A DNA stretch of 45,963 bases from Pelagibacterium sp. (GTDB lineage: Bacteria > Pseudomonadota > Alphaproteobacteria > Rhizobiales > Devosiaceae): NCBI GenBank assembly GCA_002723255.1, contig PBNW01000079.1, forward strand, positions 1-45,963, read 5' to 3'. The notes beneath the pieces are model-generated. The model was not told the DNA's origin. It saw nothing but the letters and a program-made list of their open reading frames with translations, and ran no database searches. Below, piece by piece: positions 18,803 through 26,978 of the stretch. A program made the position numbers and the translations under genes. Within the stretch, counting starts at the first letter, position 1, and the number at the start of each line of letters is the position of its first letter.

Positions 18803-20296
18803 CTAGATATCGAACCTGATCCCTTGCGCCAGCGGCAACGCGCGCGAATAATTGACCGTATTGGTCTGTCGCCGCATATAGGCCTTCCAGGCGTCCGATC
18901 CGCTCTCGCGCCCGCCGCCTGTTTCCTTTTCCCCGCCGAAAGCCCCGCCGATCTCGGCCCCCGAGGGCCCGATATTGACGTTGGCGATGCCGCAATCGGA
19001 CCCCGCCGCCGAAAGGAAGGTTTCCGTTTCGCGCATATCAGTCGAAAAAATGCAGCTCGAAAGCCCTTGCGGCACATCGTTCTGCAGCGCGATGGCCTCT
19101 TCGAGCGTCTTGTAGGCCAGGACATAAAGGATCGGCGCGAAGGTCTCATGCTTGACGATGGCGCTCTGCCCGGCCATCTCGACAATGGCCGGGCGCACAT
19201 AATACCCACCTTCGACAGCGTCCACCCGCTCTCCTCCGGTCACCCTGCCGCCTTCGGTCTTCGCCTTTTCCAGCGCCGCCTGCATGCCATCATAGGCTGC
19301 CTTGTCGATCAGAGGCCCAACCAGAACACCCTGTTCCAAAGGACTGCCGATCGGCAGCCTGCCATAGGCGCTCTTGAGTTTTTCGACCAATTGGTCGCGC
19401 ACGTCCTCATGCACGATCAGCCGCCGCAGGCTGGTGCAGCGCTGCCCGCAGGTGCCAACCGCTGAAAAGACGATGGCCCGCACCGCATTGTCGAGGTCCG
19501 CCGATGGCGCCACGATCATCGCGTTGTTGCCGCCAAGTTCGAGAATGGTCTTACCGAACCGCTCGGCCACCTTGGGGCCAACGATCCTGCCCATTCGCGT
19601 CGACCCGGTCGCCGAAATCAACGGCACGTCTTTCGAAGCCGTCAGCGCTTCGCCCACATCGGCACCGCCAATGGCCACCTGCAAGACCCCGTCGGGCGCA
19701 TCCCCGAACCGGGCCGAGGCCCTCTCGAAAATCTTCTTGACCGCCAACGCCGTCAGCGGCGTCTTTTCCGAGGGTTTCCAGATCGTGGTATTGCCGCACA
19801 CCGTCGCCAGTGCAAAGTTCCACGCAAACACCGCGACGGGAAAATTGAACGCCGAGATCACCCCGGTCACCCCCAGCGGGTGCCAGGTCTCGCGCATCGA
19901 ATGACCCGGACGTTCGGAAGCTATGGTCAGCCCGAACAATTGCCGCGATTGGCCCACCGCCAGATCGCAGATATCGATCATCTCCTGGACTTCCCCCAGC
20001 CCCTCCTGAAAAATCTTGCCGGCCTCAAGGGACACAAGCTTGCCCAAGGCCTCTTTGGCGTTGCGCAATTCCTCGCCGAACAGCCGGATCAACTCGCCCC
20101 GGCGCGGCGCCGGCACCAGCTTCCATTCGGCAAATGCCGATTTGGCCGTACCGATCATCTTTTCGACGTCGGCGCCCGAATGGGTCGCAACCTCCCCGAT
20201 CAGCGCGCCATCGACGGGCGAATGCACCTTGAGCGACCCACCGGTCAGATCGGCGGCATCCAGCATCGCAGCTGAAAGAATCTCGGAATGGGACAT
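18803..20296 (-). CDS. amaB: ALDH7-family aldehyde dehydrogenase (AmaB-like)
   Basis: 497 residues. The closest pattern is the alpha-aminoadipate-semialdehyde / L-piperideine-6-carboxylate dehydrogenase group (lysine catabolism). It has the N-terminal segment KVHSPVDGALIGEV, HPLGVTGVISAFNFPVAVFAWN, the glutamate motif LELGGNNAM, the catalytic cysteine in GTCGQRCTSLRR, and near the C-terminus GAFGGEKETGGGRESGSDAWKAY, a hallmark of ALDH7. It oxidises aminoadipate semialdehyde to aminoadipate with NAD+. The ATG at 20296 has AGAGGA seven bases upstream. No other lysine-degradation genes are nearby, so the exact substrate is inferred from the family. Confidence 0.85.
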   Translation of the reverse strand: MSHSEILSAAMLDAADLTGGSLKVHSPVDGALIGEVATHSGADVEKMIGTAKSAFAEWKLVPAPRRGELIRLFGEELRNAKEALGKLVSLEAGKIFQEGLGEVQEMIDICDLAVGQSRQLFGLTIASERPGHSMRETWHPLGVTGVISAFNFPVAVFAWNFALATVCGNTTIWKPSEKTPLTALAVKKIFERASARFGDAPDGVLQVAIGGADVGEALTASKDVPLISATGSTRMGRIVGPKVAERFGKTILELGGNNAMIVAPSADLDNAVRAIVFSAVGTCGQRCTSLRRLIVHEDVRDQLVEKLKSAYGRLPIGSPLEQGVLVGPLIDKAAYDGMQAALEKAKTEGGRVTGGERVDAVEGGYYVRPAIVEMAGQSAIVKHETFAPILYVLAYKTLEEAIALQNDVPQGLSSCIFSTDMRETETFLSAAGSDCGIANVNIGPSGAEIGGAFGGEKETGGGRESGSDAWKAYMRRQTNTVNYSRALPLAQGIRFDI

Positions 20297-20414
20297 CAAT
20301 GTTTCCTCTTTGCATGATGTTCGACCTTCAAGGGTCGATTTGCATCAAGCTTAAAGGAAGCACCGCTTCGCTCAAAACGCCGATTGGTGATGGATCGATG
20401 AGCGGCGCTGATGC

Positions 20415-21197
20415 CTATTCGGCCGGCGCCGTGCCGATTACCGAATGGGAAATCTTTTCACGCGCCTTTTTATGCATGAACACCGGATTGCCCTTGAGCC
20501 AGAGCTTGAGTGCTTCCCAATGGATGCCGCCCATGATTTTCAGCGTCATCAGCGGATAGCGCAACAGCGCAGCCCCCAGACTCCTGTCGCTCAATTCCTC
20601 GCGCTTGCCGGTAAAGGCCGCATAGAGCAGCGCACCCTCGCCATCATGCTCATTGATGGCGATCTGGACCTTTTCGGCTGGCGGCGTGATCTTGAAATCA
20701 TAGCGCGCCTGCATGGGCACGAAAGGCGAAACGTAGAGTTCCTTGGCGCAGGACTGCCGCACCGTCCCCCCAGCATGTTCGCCCACCGGGATCACATAGG
20801 TGTGCCGCTCGTAAAACGTGTTGCACACCTCATAGAGGATAGCCCGCACCCCCTGGCTGTCCGAACAGAAATAGACGGTGATCGGGTTAAAGACATATCC
20901 GAAAATCCGCGGATAGCAGAGCATTTCAATTCTGAGGCCTTCACCCGCGATCCCCGCATCAGCCAGCAGCCGCTCGGCCCAGCGCCGCAATCCGCCCCCC
21001 TCCCCGTCCCCATGGTCAGCATCGCGAAAGCTGAACACGCCGAACCGGTTGTGGGAAAAAAGCCTGAGCCTTTTATCGAGCGCATCGAGCCGGTCGAGAT
21101 CGACGAGCAGCGAAAAAACGCGATAGCGCAGCGTATGCGCGCGCGGCCTGTGCCGCACATGCACAACCTCTCCGGCATAAATCGCGCCATCGCTCAT
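20415..21197 (-). CDS. DUF1365 family protein
   Basis: 260 residues. Family landmarks are the N-terminal HVRHRPRAHTLRYRVFSLLVDLD, the central YPRIFGYVFNPITVYFC and the EVCNTFYERHTYV stretch. The function is not established. DUF1365 proteins regularly sit beside NAD(P)/FAD flavoproteins and often cyclopropane-fatty-acid synthase-like methyltransferases, and in Rhodobacter sphaeroides such a cluster belongs to the singlet-oxygen sigma-E regulon. Here the start ATG overlaps the flavoprotein stop (ATGA). A role in modifying unsaturated membrane lipids is plausible but unproven; no methyltransferase is present. Confidence 0.85.
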   Translation of the reverse strand: MSDGAIYAGEVVHVRHRPRAHTLRYRVFSLLVDLDRLDALDKRLRLFSHNRFGVFSFRDADHGDGEGGGLRRWAERLLADAGIAGEGLRIEMLCYPRIFGYVFNPITVYFCSDSQGVRAILYEVCNTFYERHTYVIPVGEHAGGTVRQSCAKELYVSPFVPMQARYDFKITPPAEKVQIAINEHDGEGALLYAAFTGKREELSDRSLGAALLRYPLMTLKIMGGIHWEALKLWLKGNPVFMHKKAREKISHSVIGTAPAE

Positions 21198-22549
21198 TCG
21201 GCGGCAACCCTTTCGGTTCCGATATGGATACGGCCCGAGGCATTCTCCACCGTCCAGGGACGGCGCACCCCTGCCATATCTTCGGCCGCGGCCAGACCGG
21301 CCTGCAACCCGTCTTCGTGAAATCCCGAGCCGAAATGCGCTCCGGCAAACCACACACCGCCACGACCCTGCAGGCGCCAGAGCTCTTTTTGCGCCGCCAT
21401 CGCCTTCTGATCGAAAAGCGGATGAGTATAGTCGAACGTCTCAAAGATCGTGGCCGGATCGATGTCACGGCTGGGATTGAGCGTCACGAACAGGGGGTAT
21501 TTCCTGTCGATATTCTGGAGCTTGTTCATCCAGTAGGTAACGCACAACGGGCTGTCCCCGTCCCACTCGCGCTCGCCGATATAATTCCAGCTCGACCATA
21601 CCGATTTGCGCTTGGGCATCAGGCGCTTGTCGGTGTGCAGCACCGCTTTGTTGTGCGTATATTCGAAGGCCCCGAGCAGTGCTCGCTCGTCGTCATCGGC
21701 GTCCGAAAGCATGGCCAGCGCCTGATCCGCATGAGTGGCGATCAAGACGTCGGTAAAGATGTCCTTGTGCCCGCGCGCATCGGTTACCGTCACTACACCC
21801 GAATGCCGCTCGATCCGGCTCACCCCGGTTGAAAGCCGCACCGTTCCCTTAAAGCCCGCCACCAACCGCGAAACATATTCCCGGCTGCCGCCCGTTACCG
21901 TCCGCCACAACGGACGGTTGTAAAGATCGAGCAACCCGTGATTGAGGAAAAATCGCACGAAGGCCTGCACTGGGTAATTGCGGATATCGGTAGCCGAAGA
22001 CGACCAGATCGCCGCCGCCATGGGCAGGATATGATCCGCGATATAGCTCTCGGAATACCCGTTTTCGGCCAGATAATCGGCCAATCCGACCTGCGTTAGA
22101 CTGCCATCGGCAAGAATTTCCCGGTGCGAGCGGGAAAATTTCACGATATCGGAAAGCATGCGCCAGAAGCGCGGGCGCACCACGTTCGATTTCTGCCCGA
22201 TCAGCCCCAGCGGGTCCGAACAATATTCGAAAGCCCCACCATCGATCGAGGCGCCAAACGACATCCAGGAGAGCTCTGTTGCAACGCCCAGATGGTCGAA
22301 CATCGCAACGAGATTGGGATAGTTCCCTTCATTGTAGACGATGAACCCGGTATCGACCGGGATCGTTTTGCCGTCATAATCGACATCGACCGTATTGGAA
22401 TGCCCCCCGATCCGAGAATCGGCCTCATAGAGCGTCACATCGTGGGACTGGCTCATCAGCCAGGCGGCCGAGAGCCCGGAAATTCCGCTTCCGATCACGG
22501 CAATACGCCTGGTGCCTTTCGGTCCTTTGGGGCCAGCGTCGAGATACAT
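21194..22549 (-). CDS. FAD-dependent amine-oxidase-like flavoprotein
   Basis: 451 residues. The dinucleotide-binding motif IAVIGSGISGLSAAWLM, followed by LYEADSRIGGHSNTV (the GG motif), marks the flavin-containing amine oxidoreductase superfamily. The C-terminal WFAGAHFGSGFHEDGLQAG completes FAD binding. Members next to DUF1365 are thought to act on lipids or isoprenoids, not on amines. The start at 22549 is preferred because a candidate ECF promoter ends about 25 bases upstream. Translationally coupled to DUF1365 and divergent from the ECF sigma gene. Confidence 0.85.
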   Translation of the reverse strand: MYLDAGPKGPKGTRRIAVIGSGISGLSAAWLMSQSHDVTLYEADSRIGGHSNTVDVDYDGKTIPVDTGFIVYNEGNYPNLVAMFDHLGVATELSWMSFGASIDGGAFEYCSDPLGLIGQKSNVVRPRFWRMLSDIVKFSRSHREILADGSLTQVGLADYLAENGYSESYIADHILPMAAAIWSSSATDIRNYPVQAFVRFFLNHGLLDLYNRPLWRTVTGGSREYVSRLVAGFKGTVRLSTGVSRIERHSGVVTVTDARGHKDIFTDVLIATHADQALAMLSDADDDERALLGAFEYTHNKAVLHTDKRLMPKRKSVWSSWNYIGEREWDGDSPLCVTYWMNKLQNIDRKYPLFVTLNPSRDIDPATIFETFDYTHPLFDQKAMAAQKELWRLQGRGGVWFAGAHFGSGFHEDGLQAGLAAAEDMAGVRRPWTVENASGRIHIGTERVAAE

Positions 22550-22581
22550 GGGTCGGCTTGTCCTTGTTTGGGTTTCACTAA

Positions 22582-22609
22582 GGTACGAGCCAGACGCCGA
22601 AACGGATGC
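22582..22609 (-). promoter_or_regulatory. Candidate ECF (RpoE-type) promoter for the flavoprotein-DUF1365 operon
   Basis: On the minus strand, GCATCC (-35 position, 22609-22604), 16 bases, then CGTACC (22587-22582). Spacing and the CGTA core equal those of the promoter facing the other way; the -35 matches TGATCC at 4 of 6 positions. The predicted start is about 25 bases before the flavoprotein ATG. Confidence 0.45.
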
Positions 22610-22640
22610 ACGCAAAGAGAGATTTTTATTCTTGCAGCTG

Positions 22641-22670
22641 TGATCCGCCCCCATTGTGCGCCCGTAGATC
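22641..22670 (+). promoter_or_regulatory. ECF (RpoE/ChrR-type) promoter for the sigma-chrR operon
   Basis: TGATCC (22641-22646), 18 bases, TAGATC (22665-22670). This is the TGATCC-type -35 known for RpoE-ChrR sigma factors (ECF11 group), with CGTA at the -10. It indicates autoregulation. It also argues against an ATG at 22676, which would fall at the transcription start. Confidence 0.65.
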
Positions 22671-22789
22671 GATGCATGACGACAGTGCTTTCAATCGATC
22701 CGGCAGCATGGCAGACTTCAAAGCCCTTGGCGGCGCAGCGTGAGTATGCTGTGCGTCCGGCCCCCAGAGGAATTGCGCGTACCGACAAG

Positions 22790-23365
22790 ATGGCTGTCGA
22801 CCCCAGTGACAAGAAGGCGCTCAATATCGTGATGCGCCAGAAACTGTTTGCAGTCGCCACGTCGCGCGACGTTGCCGCTTTTGAAGAGCTGTTCCGCTAT
22901 TACGGCCCCCGGGTGCGCGCCTACATGGCCAAGCTCTCCCGCGATGGGCAGCTCGCCGAGGAATTGATGCAGGAAACAATGGTGGCGGTCTGGAACAAGG
23001 CCGCCCAATACAGCCCCGACAAGGGCAATGTCTCGACATGGATTTTCACCATCGCGCGCAACCAGCGCATCGACCACTGGCGCAAGACGAACCGTCCCGA
23101 TTTCGATCCCAACGATCCCGCTTTCGTTCCCGCCGAAATCAGGCCGGCCGACGCGGCCTTCGACATGAACGAGGATGCCGACCGGCTTCACCGCGCCATG
23201 CAAAGTCTCCCCCCCGAACAGCTTGAGCTCCTAAAGCTCTCGTTCTTTGAGGAAGCGTCTCACAGTACGATCTCCGAAAAGCTCGGCCTGCCGCTGGGTA
23301 CCGTCAAATCCCGCATCCGTCTGGCCTTCGCCAAGTTGCGCACCGCGTTGGAGGATCGCTCATGA
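22790..23365 (+). CDS. rpoE: ECF RNA polymerase sigma factor, RpoE/ChrR-partner type
   Basis: 191 residues from the ATG at 22790; upstream in-frame starts (GTG 22751, ATG 22676) exist but lack good ribosome sites and lie beyond the family N-terminus. Region 2 reads AFEELFRYYGPRVRAYMAKL with QETMVAVWNKAAQY and TWIFTIARNQRIDHWRK. Region 4 reads LPPEQLELLKLSFFEEASHSTISEKLGLPLGTVKSRIRLAFAKLR. It closely resembles sigma factors released from ChrR by singlet oxygen. Its stop overlaps chrR (ATGA). Confidence 0.9.
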   Translation: MAVDPSDKKALNIVMRQKLFAVATSRDVAAFEELFRYYGPRVRAYMAKLSRDGQLAEELMQETMVAVWNKAAQYSPDKGNVSTWIFTIARNQRIDHWRKTNRPDFDPNDPAFVPAEIRPADAAFDMNEDADRLHRAMQSLPPEQLELLKLSFFEEASHSTISEKLGLPLGTVKSRIRLAFAKLRTALEDRS

Positions 23366-24021
23366 GCATCGTCCACCATCTCGATGAAGAGATCCTGCTC
23401 GATCATGCCGCCGGTACGCTCGCCGAGGGCTTTTCGCTCGCCGTCGCAACCCATCTGGCCGTCTGCCCGGAGTGCCGTGAACGCTACGCCATGATCGAGG
23501 GCGCGGGCGGCGAACTGCTCGATACCATCGAACCGGCCGCGGGCGGCGATGCCGGCTGGCAGGCGGTCAAGGCCCGTATCTCCAACGCGCCCTTACCCAG
23601 CGCAAAGCCCGCGCGTCGTGGCGCCTCCGGCGGATCGGCATCTGTCCTTCCAGAACCGTTGCGCTCCTATGCCGGTTCGGACGTCGATGCCATTCGCTGG
23701 AAACCCATGCCTGGCGCCGCCCAGTTCATTATCCCCACCCGCGATGGCCGCGCGGTCGCACGTCTTTTGCGCATTCCGGCCGGCAAGCCGGTGCCCGAAC
23801 ACACCCATCGCGGCATGGAAATGACCCTGGTCCTCTCCGGTGCCTTTGCCGACGAAGACGGTACATTCACCCGCGGCGATATCGAGATTGCCGATGGCAG
23901 CCTGACCCATCAGCCGGTCGCCACAAACGATGCCGATTGCATCTGCCTTGCCGTCACCGAAGCCCCGCTCAAATTCAAGAGCTGGATCGTACGTCTTTTT
24001 CAGCCAATGCTGGGGATATGA
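23362..24021 (+). CDS. chrR: Zinc anti-sigma factor ChrR
   Basis: 219 residues in two zinc domains. The N-terminal anti-sigma domain has H6, H31, C35 and C38 (HLAVCPEC), the same positions as the zinc ligands of Rhodobacter sphaeroides ChrR. The C-terminal cupin has H147, H149, E153 (PEHTHRGMEM) and H183, the same HxHxxxE...H spacing as in R. sphaeroides. It holds the sigma factor inactive; in R. sphaeroides singlet oxygen or organic peroxide breaks the complex, and the cupin domain is needed for that. All ligands are intact, so the same behaviour is expected. Confidence 0.92.
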   Translation: MSIVHHLDEEILLDHAAGTLAEGFSLAVATHLAVCPECRERYAMIEGAGGELLDTIEPAAGGDAGWQAVKARISNAPLPSAKPARRGASGGSASVLPEPLRSYAGSDVDAIRWKPMPGAAQFIIPTRDGRAVARLLRIPAGKPVPEHTHRGMEMTLVLSGAFADEDGTFTRGDIEIADGSLTHQPVATNDADCICLAVTEAPLKFKSWIVRLFQPMLGI

Positions 24022-24029
24022 GGGACCAC

Positions 24030-24434
24030 ATGCCTTACGTTATTGCCTATATCGGAACAGCCATCGTCTTTTTCGCCATCGACTATGTCTGGCTTTCGCG
24101 GGTCGCTTTCGGCTTCTATCGCGAACAGATCGGCCACGTCCTGCTCGACCAGCCCAATCTCGCGGCCGCCGGCGCCTTCTATCTGTTCTATATCGGCGGC
24201 ATCGTTTACTTCGCCGTCGCCCCGGCCATGCAGTCCGGAAACTGGACCCAGGCTCTGATCGCCGGCGCCATTCTGGGCCTTGTCGCCTACGGCACCTACG
24301 ACATGACCAACCTGGCAACTGTCAGGGACTGGTCGGTCATGGTCACTATCGTCGACATTGTCTGGGGCGCCGCCCTTACCGGAACGGCAGCTACCGCAGG
24401 CTATTTCGCTACGCGCCTGTTGAGCAGCAACTAA
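24030..24434 (+). CDS. DUF2177 membrane protein
   Basis: 134 residues with four membrane helices, beginning MPYVIAYIGTAIVFFAIDYVW, the usual DUF2177 opening, with GTYDMTNLATVRDWS, a conserved family segment. The function is unknown. DUF2177 genes are often next to RpoE-ChrR or flavoprotein/DUF1365 genes. An in-frame ATG at 24018, overlapping the chrR stop as ATGA, is an alternative start; 24030 has AGGGA just before it. Probably the third gene of the sigma operon. Confidence 0.85.
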   Translation: MPYVIAYIGTAIVFFAIDYVWLSRVAFGFYREQIGHVLLDQPNLAAAGAFYLFYIGGIVYFAVAPAMQSGNWTQALIAGAILGLVAYGTYDMTNLATVRDWSVMVTIVDIVWGAALTGTAATAGYFATRLLSSN

Positions 24435-24724
24435 AGGCACGGGTCGGTCCTGAACGCCTCATAGCGCTTTTCGACTTCTTCGTTCACGGGTACAAGGGAC
24501 CAACCAACCCCACGCGGACGGCGTGCGCGATTCAAATGCGTTTGCCCTGATGTCTGTCGAACCATCCACGACGCAACCATTCGGCCCGCTCTCGATTTCC
24601 GGTTCGGGAAAAGACGGGGACCGTTGCAGTGCCGAACACTTTATTCCCTGCTCTTTTTAAATTTACTTGCCGCTTTTCTGACAAGTTTTTAACTTGCATC
24701 GGCAAACCGGATGCATCTGATGTC
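24435..24724. other. Intergenic region before the FixL-like gene
   Basis: 290 bases. No gene was recognised. The last 90 bases are clearly AT-richer than the surroundings (TTTAAATTTACTTG, TTTTTAACTTGC), which suggests the promoter of the kinase gene; a small palindrome TTGCATCGGCAA lies at the end. A GTG at 24629 could extend the kinase through this part, but the AT-rich tract makes that less likely. Confidence 0.5.
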
Positions 24725-26182
24725 ATGGGGCTGCCGAGGGACATTATAATTGCCTACGTGGTTGGACTGGCAGGGCTGATCTTTGTCAGCACCCTCAAGC
24801 TGGCCATCGCACCCGTTTTCACCTCGTCGTTTAACGACCTTTTTTTTGCGCTGGCCATTCTGCTTGCCGCCGGCCTGGGTGGCATGGCGCCCGGCGTGTT
24901 CACGATGGTCCTGGCGCTGCCGCTCGTGTATTTTTTCACCGAGGAAGACCGTGCCTCCCAGAGCTCGAACCTCATCTTGTTCGCTGGTGTGGGTTTGGGC
25001 ATCGCCTGGCTCGGTGGCATCCTGCGCGAGGAGCGAAACAAGGCCCTTATGGCCAGCAAGCTCCTGCAACGGCGCGAGAGCTATCTGCAGGCCATCCTCG
25101 ACACCATCTCGGACGCAACCATAGCCAGCAAGCCGAGCGGAGAGATCGTTTCGTTCAACGCTGCCGCCGAGCGATTGTTCGGCTATCGCGAAAAGGTGGT
25201 GTTGACCCGCAATGTCCATATCCTGATGGCTGAAACCCATCACCCCGACAACATGGGCAACGCGGACTACCCGCCCACCGGCTTTGCCCGGTTTCTGGGC
25301 CGCAACCGGTTGCTGCGGGGCAAGCGCAGTGATGGCACCACCTTCCCCATGAGCATCGACGTGGTCAGGATAGCAACCGGCGAAGGCCTGCTGTTCATCG
25401 GCTTTGCGCGCGACATGACCGAGCGTGAGCGGGCAGCAACCCGGCTCGAACAGACCGAAGCCGAACTCGCCCGGCTTTCGCGCATGAGCGAAATGGGGGA
25501 AATGGCGTCCGCCCTTGCCCATGAAATCAACCAGCCCCTTTCGGCCATCAGCAACTACGTCCAGGGCGCCAAGCGCATGCTTGAAGTTTTCGATCCCGCC
25601 ATGCTGCCCGCCTTGCGCGAGTCGCTTGCGGCGGCGGCAACTCAGGCCCTGCGTGCCGGCGACATCATCCATCATCTGCGCATTTTCATGGCGCAAGGCG
25701 AAATCGACAAGGAGATCGTCAACGTCAACACACTGATCGAGGGTGCCATGGCGCTCGCCCTGGCCGGAACCCGTGAAGACGGCATTCTCACCGAACTTGA
25801 CCTGACCCCCGGACCGCTCGAGACGCTGGGCAACCCCACTCAGATCCAGCAGGTGATCGTCAACCTCCTGCGCAACGCCACCGACGCCGTGCAAACCAGC
25901 GCGCGCAAGGTGGTCACCATACGGACGCGCCGGAGCGGCAAGTTCGCGCGCATCGAACTCAGCGATACCGGGCAAGGCATTCACCCCGATTTCGGTGAAG
26001 AAATCTTCAAGGCGTTCGTAACCACAAAACGCCGCGGAATGGGGGTCGGTCTTTCGATTTCCAAGCGCATAATCGAAGCACATGGAGGCGCAATCAGTGC
26101 CCGTACCATCCCTGGCAGAGAAACCATTTTCACGTTCACCCTTCCCTTGGTCGACAGAGAGATTCAGGCCCATGACGAGTGA
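24725..26182 (+). CDS. FixL-like membrane sensor histidine kinase
   Basis: 485 residues from ATG 24725 (GTG 24629 would add 32). Three or four N-terminal helices of DUF4118 type (AYVVGLAGLIFVSTLK, GGMAPGVFTMVLALPLVYFF) are followed by a coiled linker and one PAS domain. HisKA follows, with the phosphorylated histidine H266 in SALAHEINQPLSAISNY, and then the ATPase domain (NLLRNATDAV, SDTGQGI, GMGVGLSISKRIIEAHGG). PAS and kinase are FixL-like, including LLRGKRSDGTTFPM, but the heme-iron histidine of FixL (in the RHDGY motif) is replaced: the stretch reads MAETHHPDNMGN, with Asn at the aligned place. Oxygen sensing through heme is therefore doubtful. It overlaps fixJ by 11 bases. Confidence 0.88.
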   Translation: MGLPRDIIIAYVVGLAGLIFVSTLKLAIAPVFTSSFNDLFFALAILLAAGLGGMAPGVFTMVLALPLVYFFTEEDRASQSSNLILFAGVGLGIAWLGGILREERNKALMASKLLQRRESYLQAILDTISDATIASKPSGEIVSFNAAAERLFGYREKVVLTRNVHILMAETHHPDNMGNADYPPTGFARFLGRNRLLRGKRSDGTTFPMSIDVVRIATGEGLLFIGFARDMTERERAATRLEQTEAELARLSRMSEMGEMASALAHEINQPLSAISNYVQGAKRMLEVFDPAMLPALRESLAAAATQALRAGDIIHHLRIFMAQGEIDKEIVNVNTLIEGAMALALAGTREDGILTELDLTPGPLETLGNPTQIQQVIVNLLRNATDAVQTSARKVVTIRTRRSGKFARIELSDTGQGIHPDFGEEIFKAFVTTKRRGMGVGLSISKRIIEAHGGAISARTIPGRETIFTFTLPLVDREIQAHDE

Positions 26183-26798
26183 TTTCCTGATCCATATCGT
26201 GGACGACGAAGAACCAGTTCGCCAGTCGCTATCGTTCCTGCTTGCCGCGTCGGGCTGGCGATCACGAAAATACGCTTCAGCGGCCGAGTTCCTCGATACG
26301 GCGGAAAATCTGGAGGACTCCTGCCTGATAACCGATCTGCGCATGTCGGAAATGAACGGGCTCGACCTGCTGCGGCGCTTGCGCAAGAACGGAAACACCC
26401 TGCCGGTAATCGTTGTGACCGGCCACGGAGATGTGCTGGCTGCCGTCGAGGCCATGAAGGCCGGCGCCAGCGATTTCATCGAAAAGCCATTCAGTGAAGA
26501 GGTGATCCTGTCCACCCTCAAAAGGGTTTGCGCCGCCGCACAGGAAAAAAGCCAGGTGCGTCAGCAACGCCAGGCGGCTCGTGACAAGCTGGAGTCGCTA
26601 AGCGCGCGGGAGCGCCAGGTGCTCGATGGCGTCGTCAACGGGCTCCCCAACAAGTCCATTGCTCACAATCTCGGGCTCAGTCCCCGAACGGTCGAAGTCT
26701 ATCGCGCCACGATCATGACCAAGATGCAGGCCCACAGTCTCGCGGAGCTGGTCCGAATGGCCGTCGAGGGTTCCGACCACTACGCAGCGCGCGATTAG
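26172..26798 (+). CDS. fixJ: FixJ-type response regulator
   Basis: 208 residues. The receiver has all key residues: D11-D12, the phospho-acceptor D55 (LITDLRMSEMNG), T83 (VVTGHGD) and K105 (IEKPF). The output is a LuxR/FixJ helix-turn-helix, LSARERQVLDGVVNGLPNKSIAHNLGLSPRTVEVYRATIMTKM. The start at 26172 lies within the end of the kinase gene, so the two are coupled and form one two-component system. Classical FixJ turns on fixK; here an Fnr/FixK-type gene is convergent and ends 175 bases away. Confidence 0.93.
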   Translation: MTSDFLIHIVDDEEPVRQSLSFLLAASGWRSRKYASAAEFLDTAENLEDSCLITDLRMSEMNGLDLLRRLRKNGNTLPVIVVTGHGDVLAAVEAMKAGASDFIEKPFSEEVILSTLKRVCAAAQEKSQVRQQRQAARDKLESLSARERQVLDGVVNGLPNKSIAHNLGLSPRTVEVYRATIMTKMQAHSLAELVRMAVEGSDHYAARD

Positions 26799-26869
26799 CT
26801 CGGGCGTGCTGAGATAAGGTGGACGTCACTTTATCTGAACACGCAATAAGGGCAGTCAGACATCCCCAA

Positions 26870-26978
26870 CCTAGAGCGTTTCCAGCAAAAGTGGAAACGG
26901 TTTTGCGGTTCGGACATGCGACGAAACAAGGGTTTAGCGCCAAGGATTTGAGTCAATCAAATCCTGAACGGTTCTAGG
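26870..26978. repeat. Palindromic intergenic element, Rhizobiales type
   Basis: A 109-base element bounded by inverted ends (CCTAGAGCGTT... and ...GAACGGTTCTAGG). Inside is a first hairpin, GTTTCC-N8-GGAAAC, and a second with 9-bp arms, AGGATTTGA-gtcaa-TCAAATCCT (26945-26967). The layout matches the many-copy AGAGCGTTT... elements scattered between genes in Hyphomicrobiales. It lies between two convergent genes and may end transcription from both sides. The right end supplies the stop codon of the Fnr-type gene (26974-26976). Confidence 0.65.

Noticed and set aside
22676-22789. N-terminal extension of the ECF sigma factor from ATG 22676
   Set aside because: The codon falls at the predicted transcription start and the added residues do not belong to the sigma family; ATG 22790 fits the family length.
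26949-26961. Fnr-like half-sites (TTGAG-TCA-ATCAA) between fixJ and the Fnr-type gene
   Set aside because: Half-site spacing is one base short, it lies between two gene ends and not at a promoter, and it is explained as the hairpin of the dispersed element.
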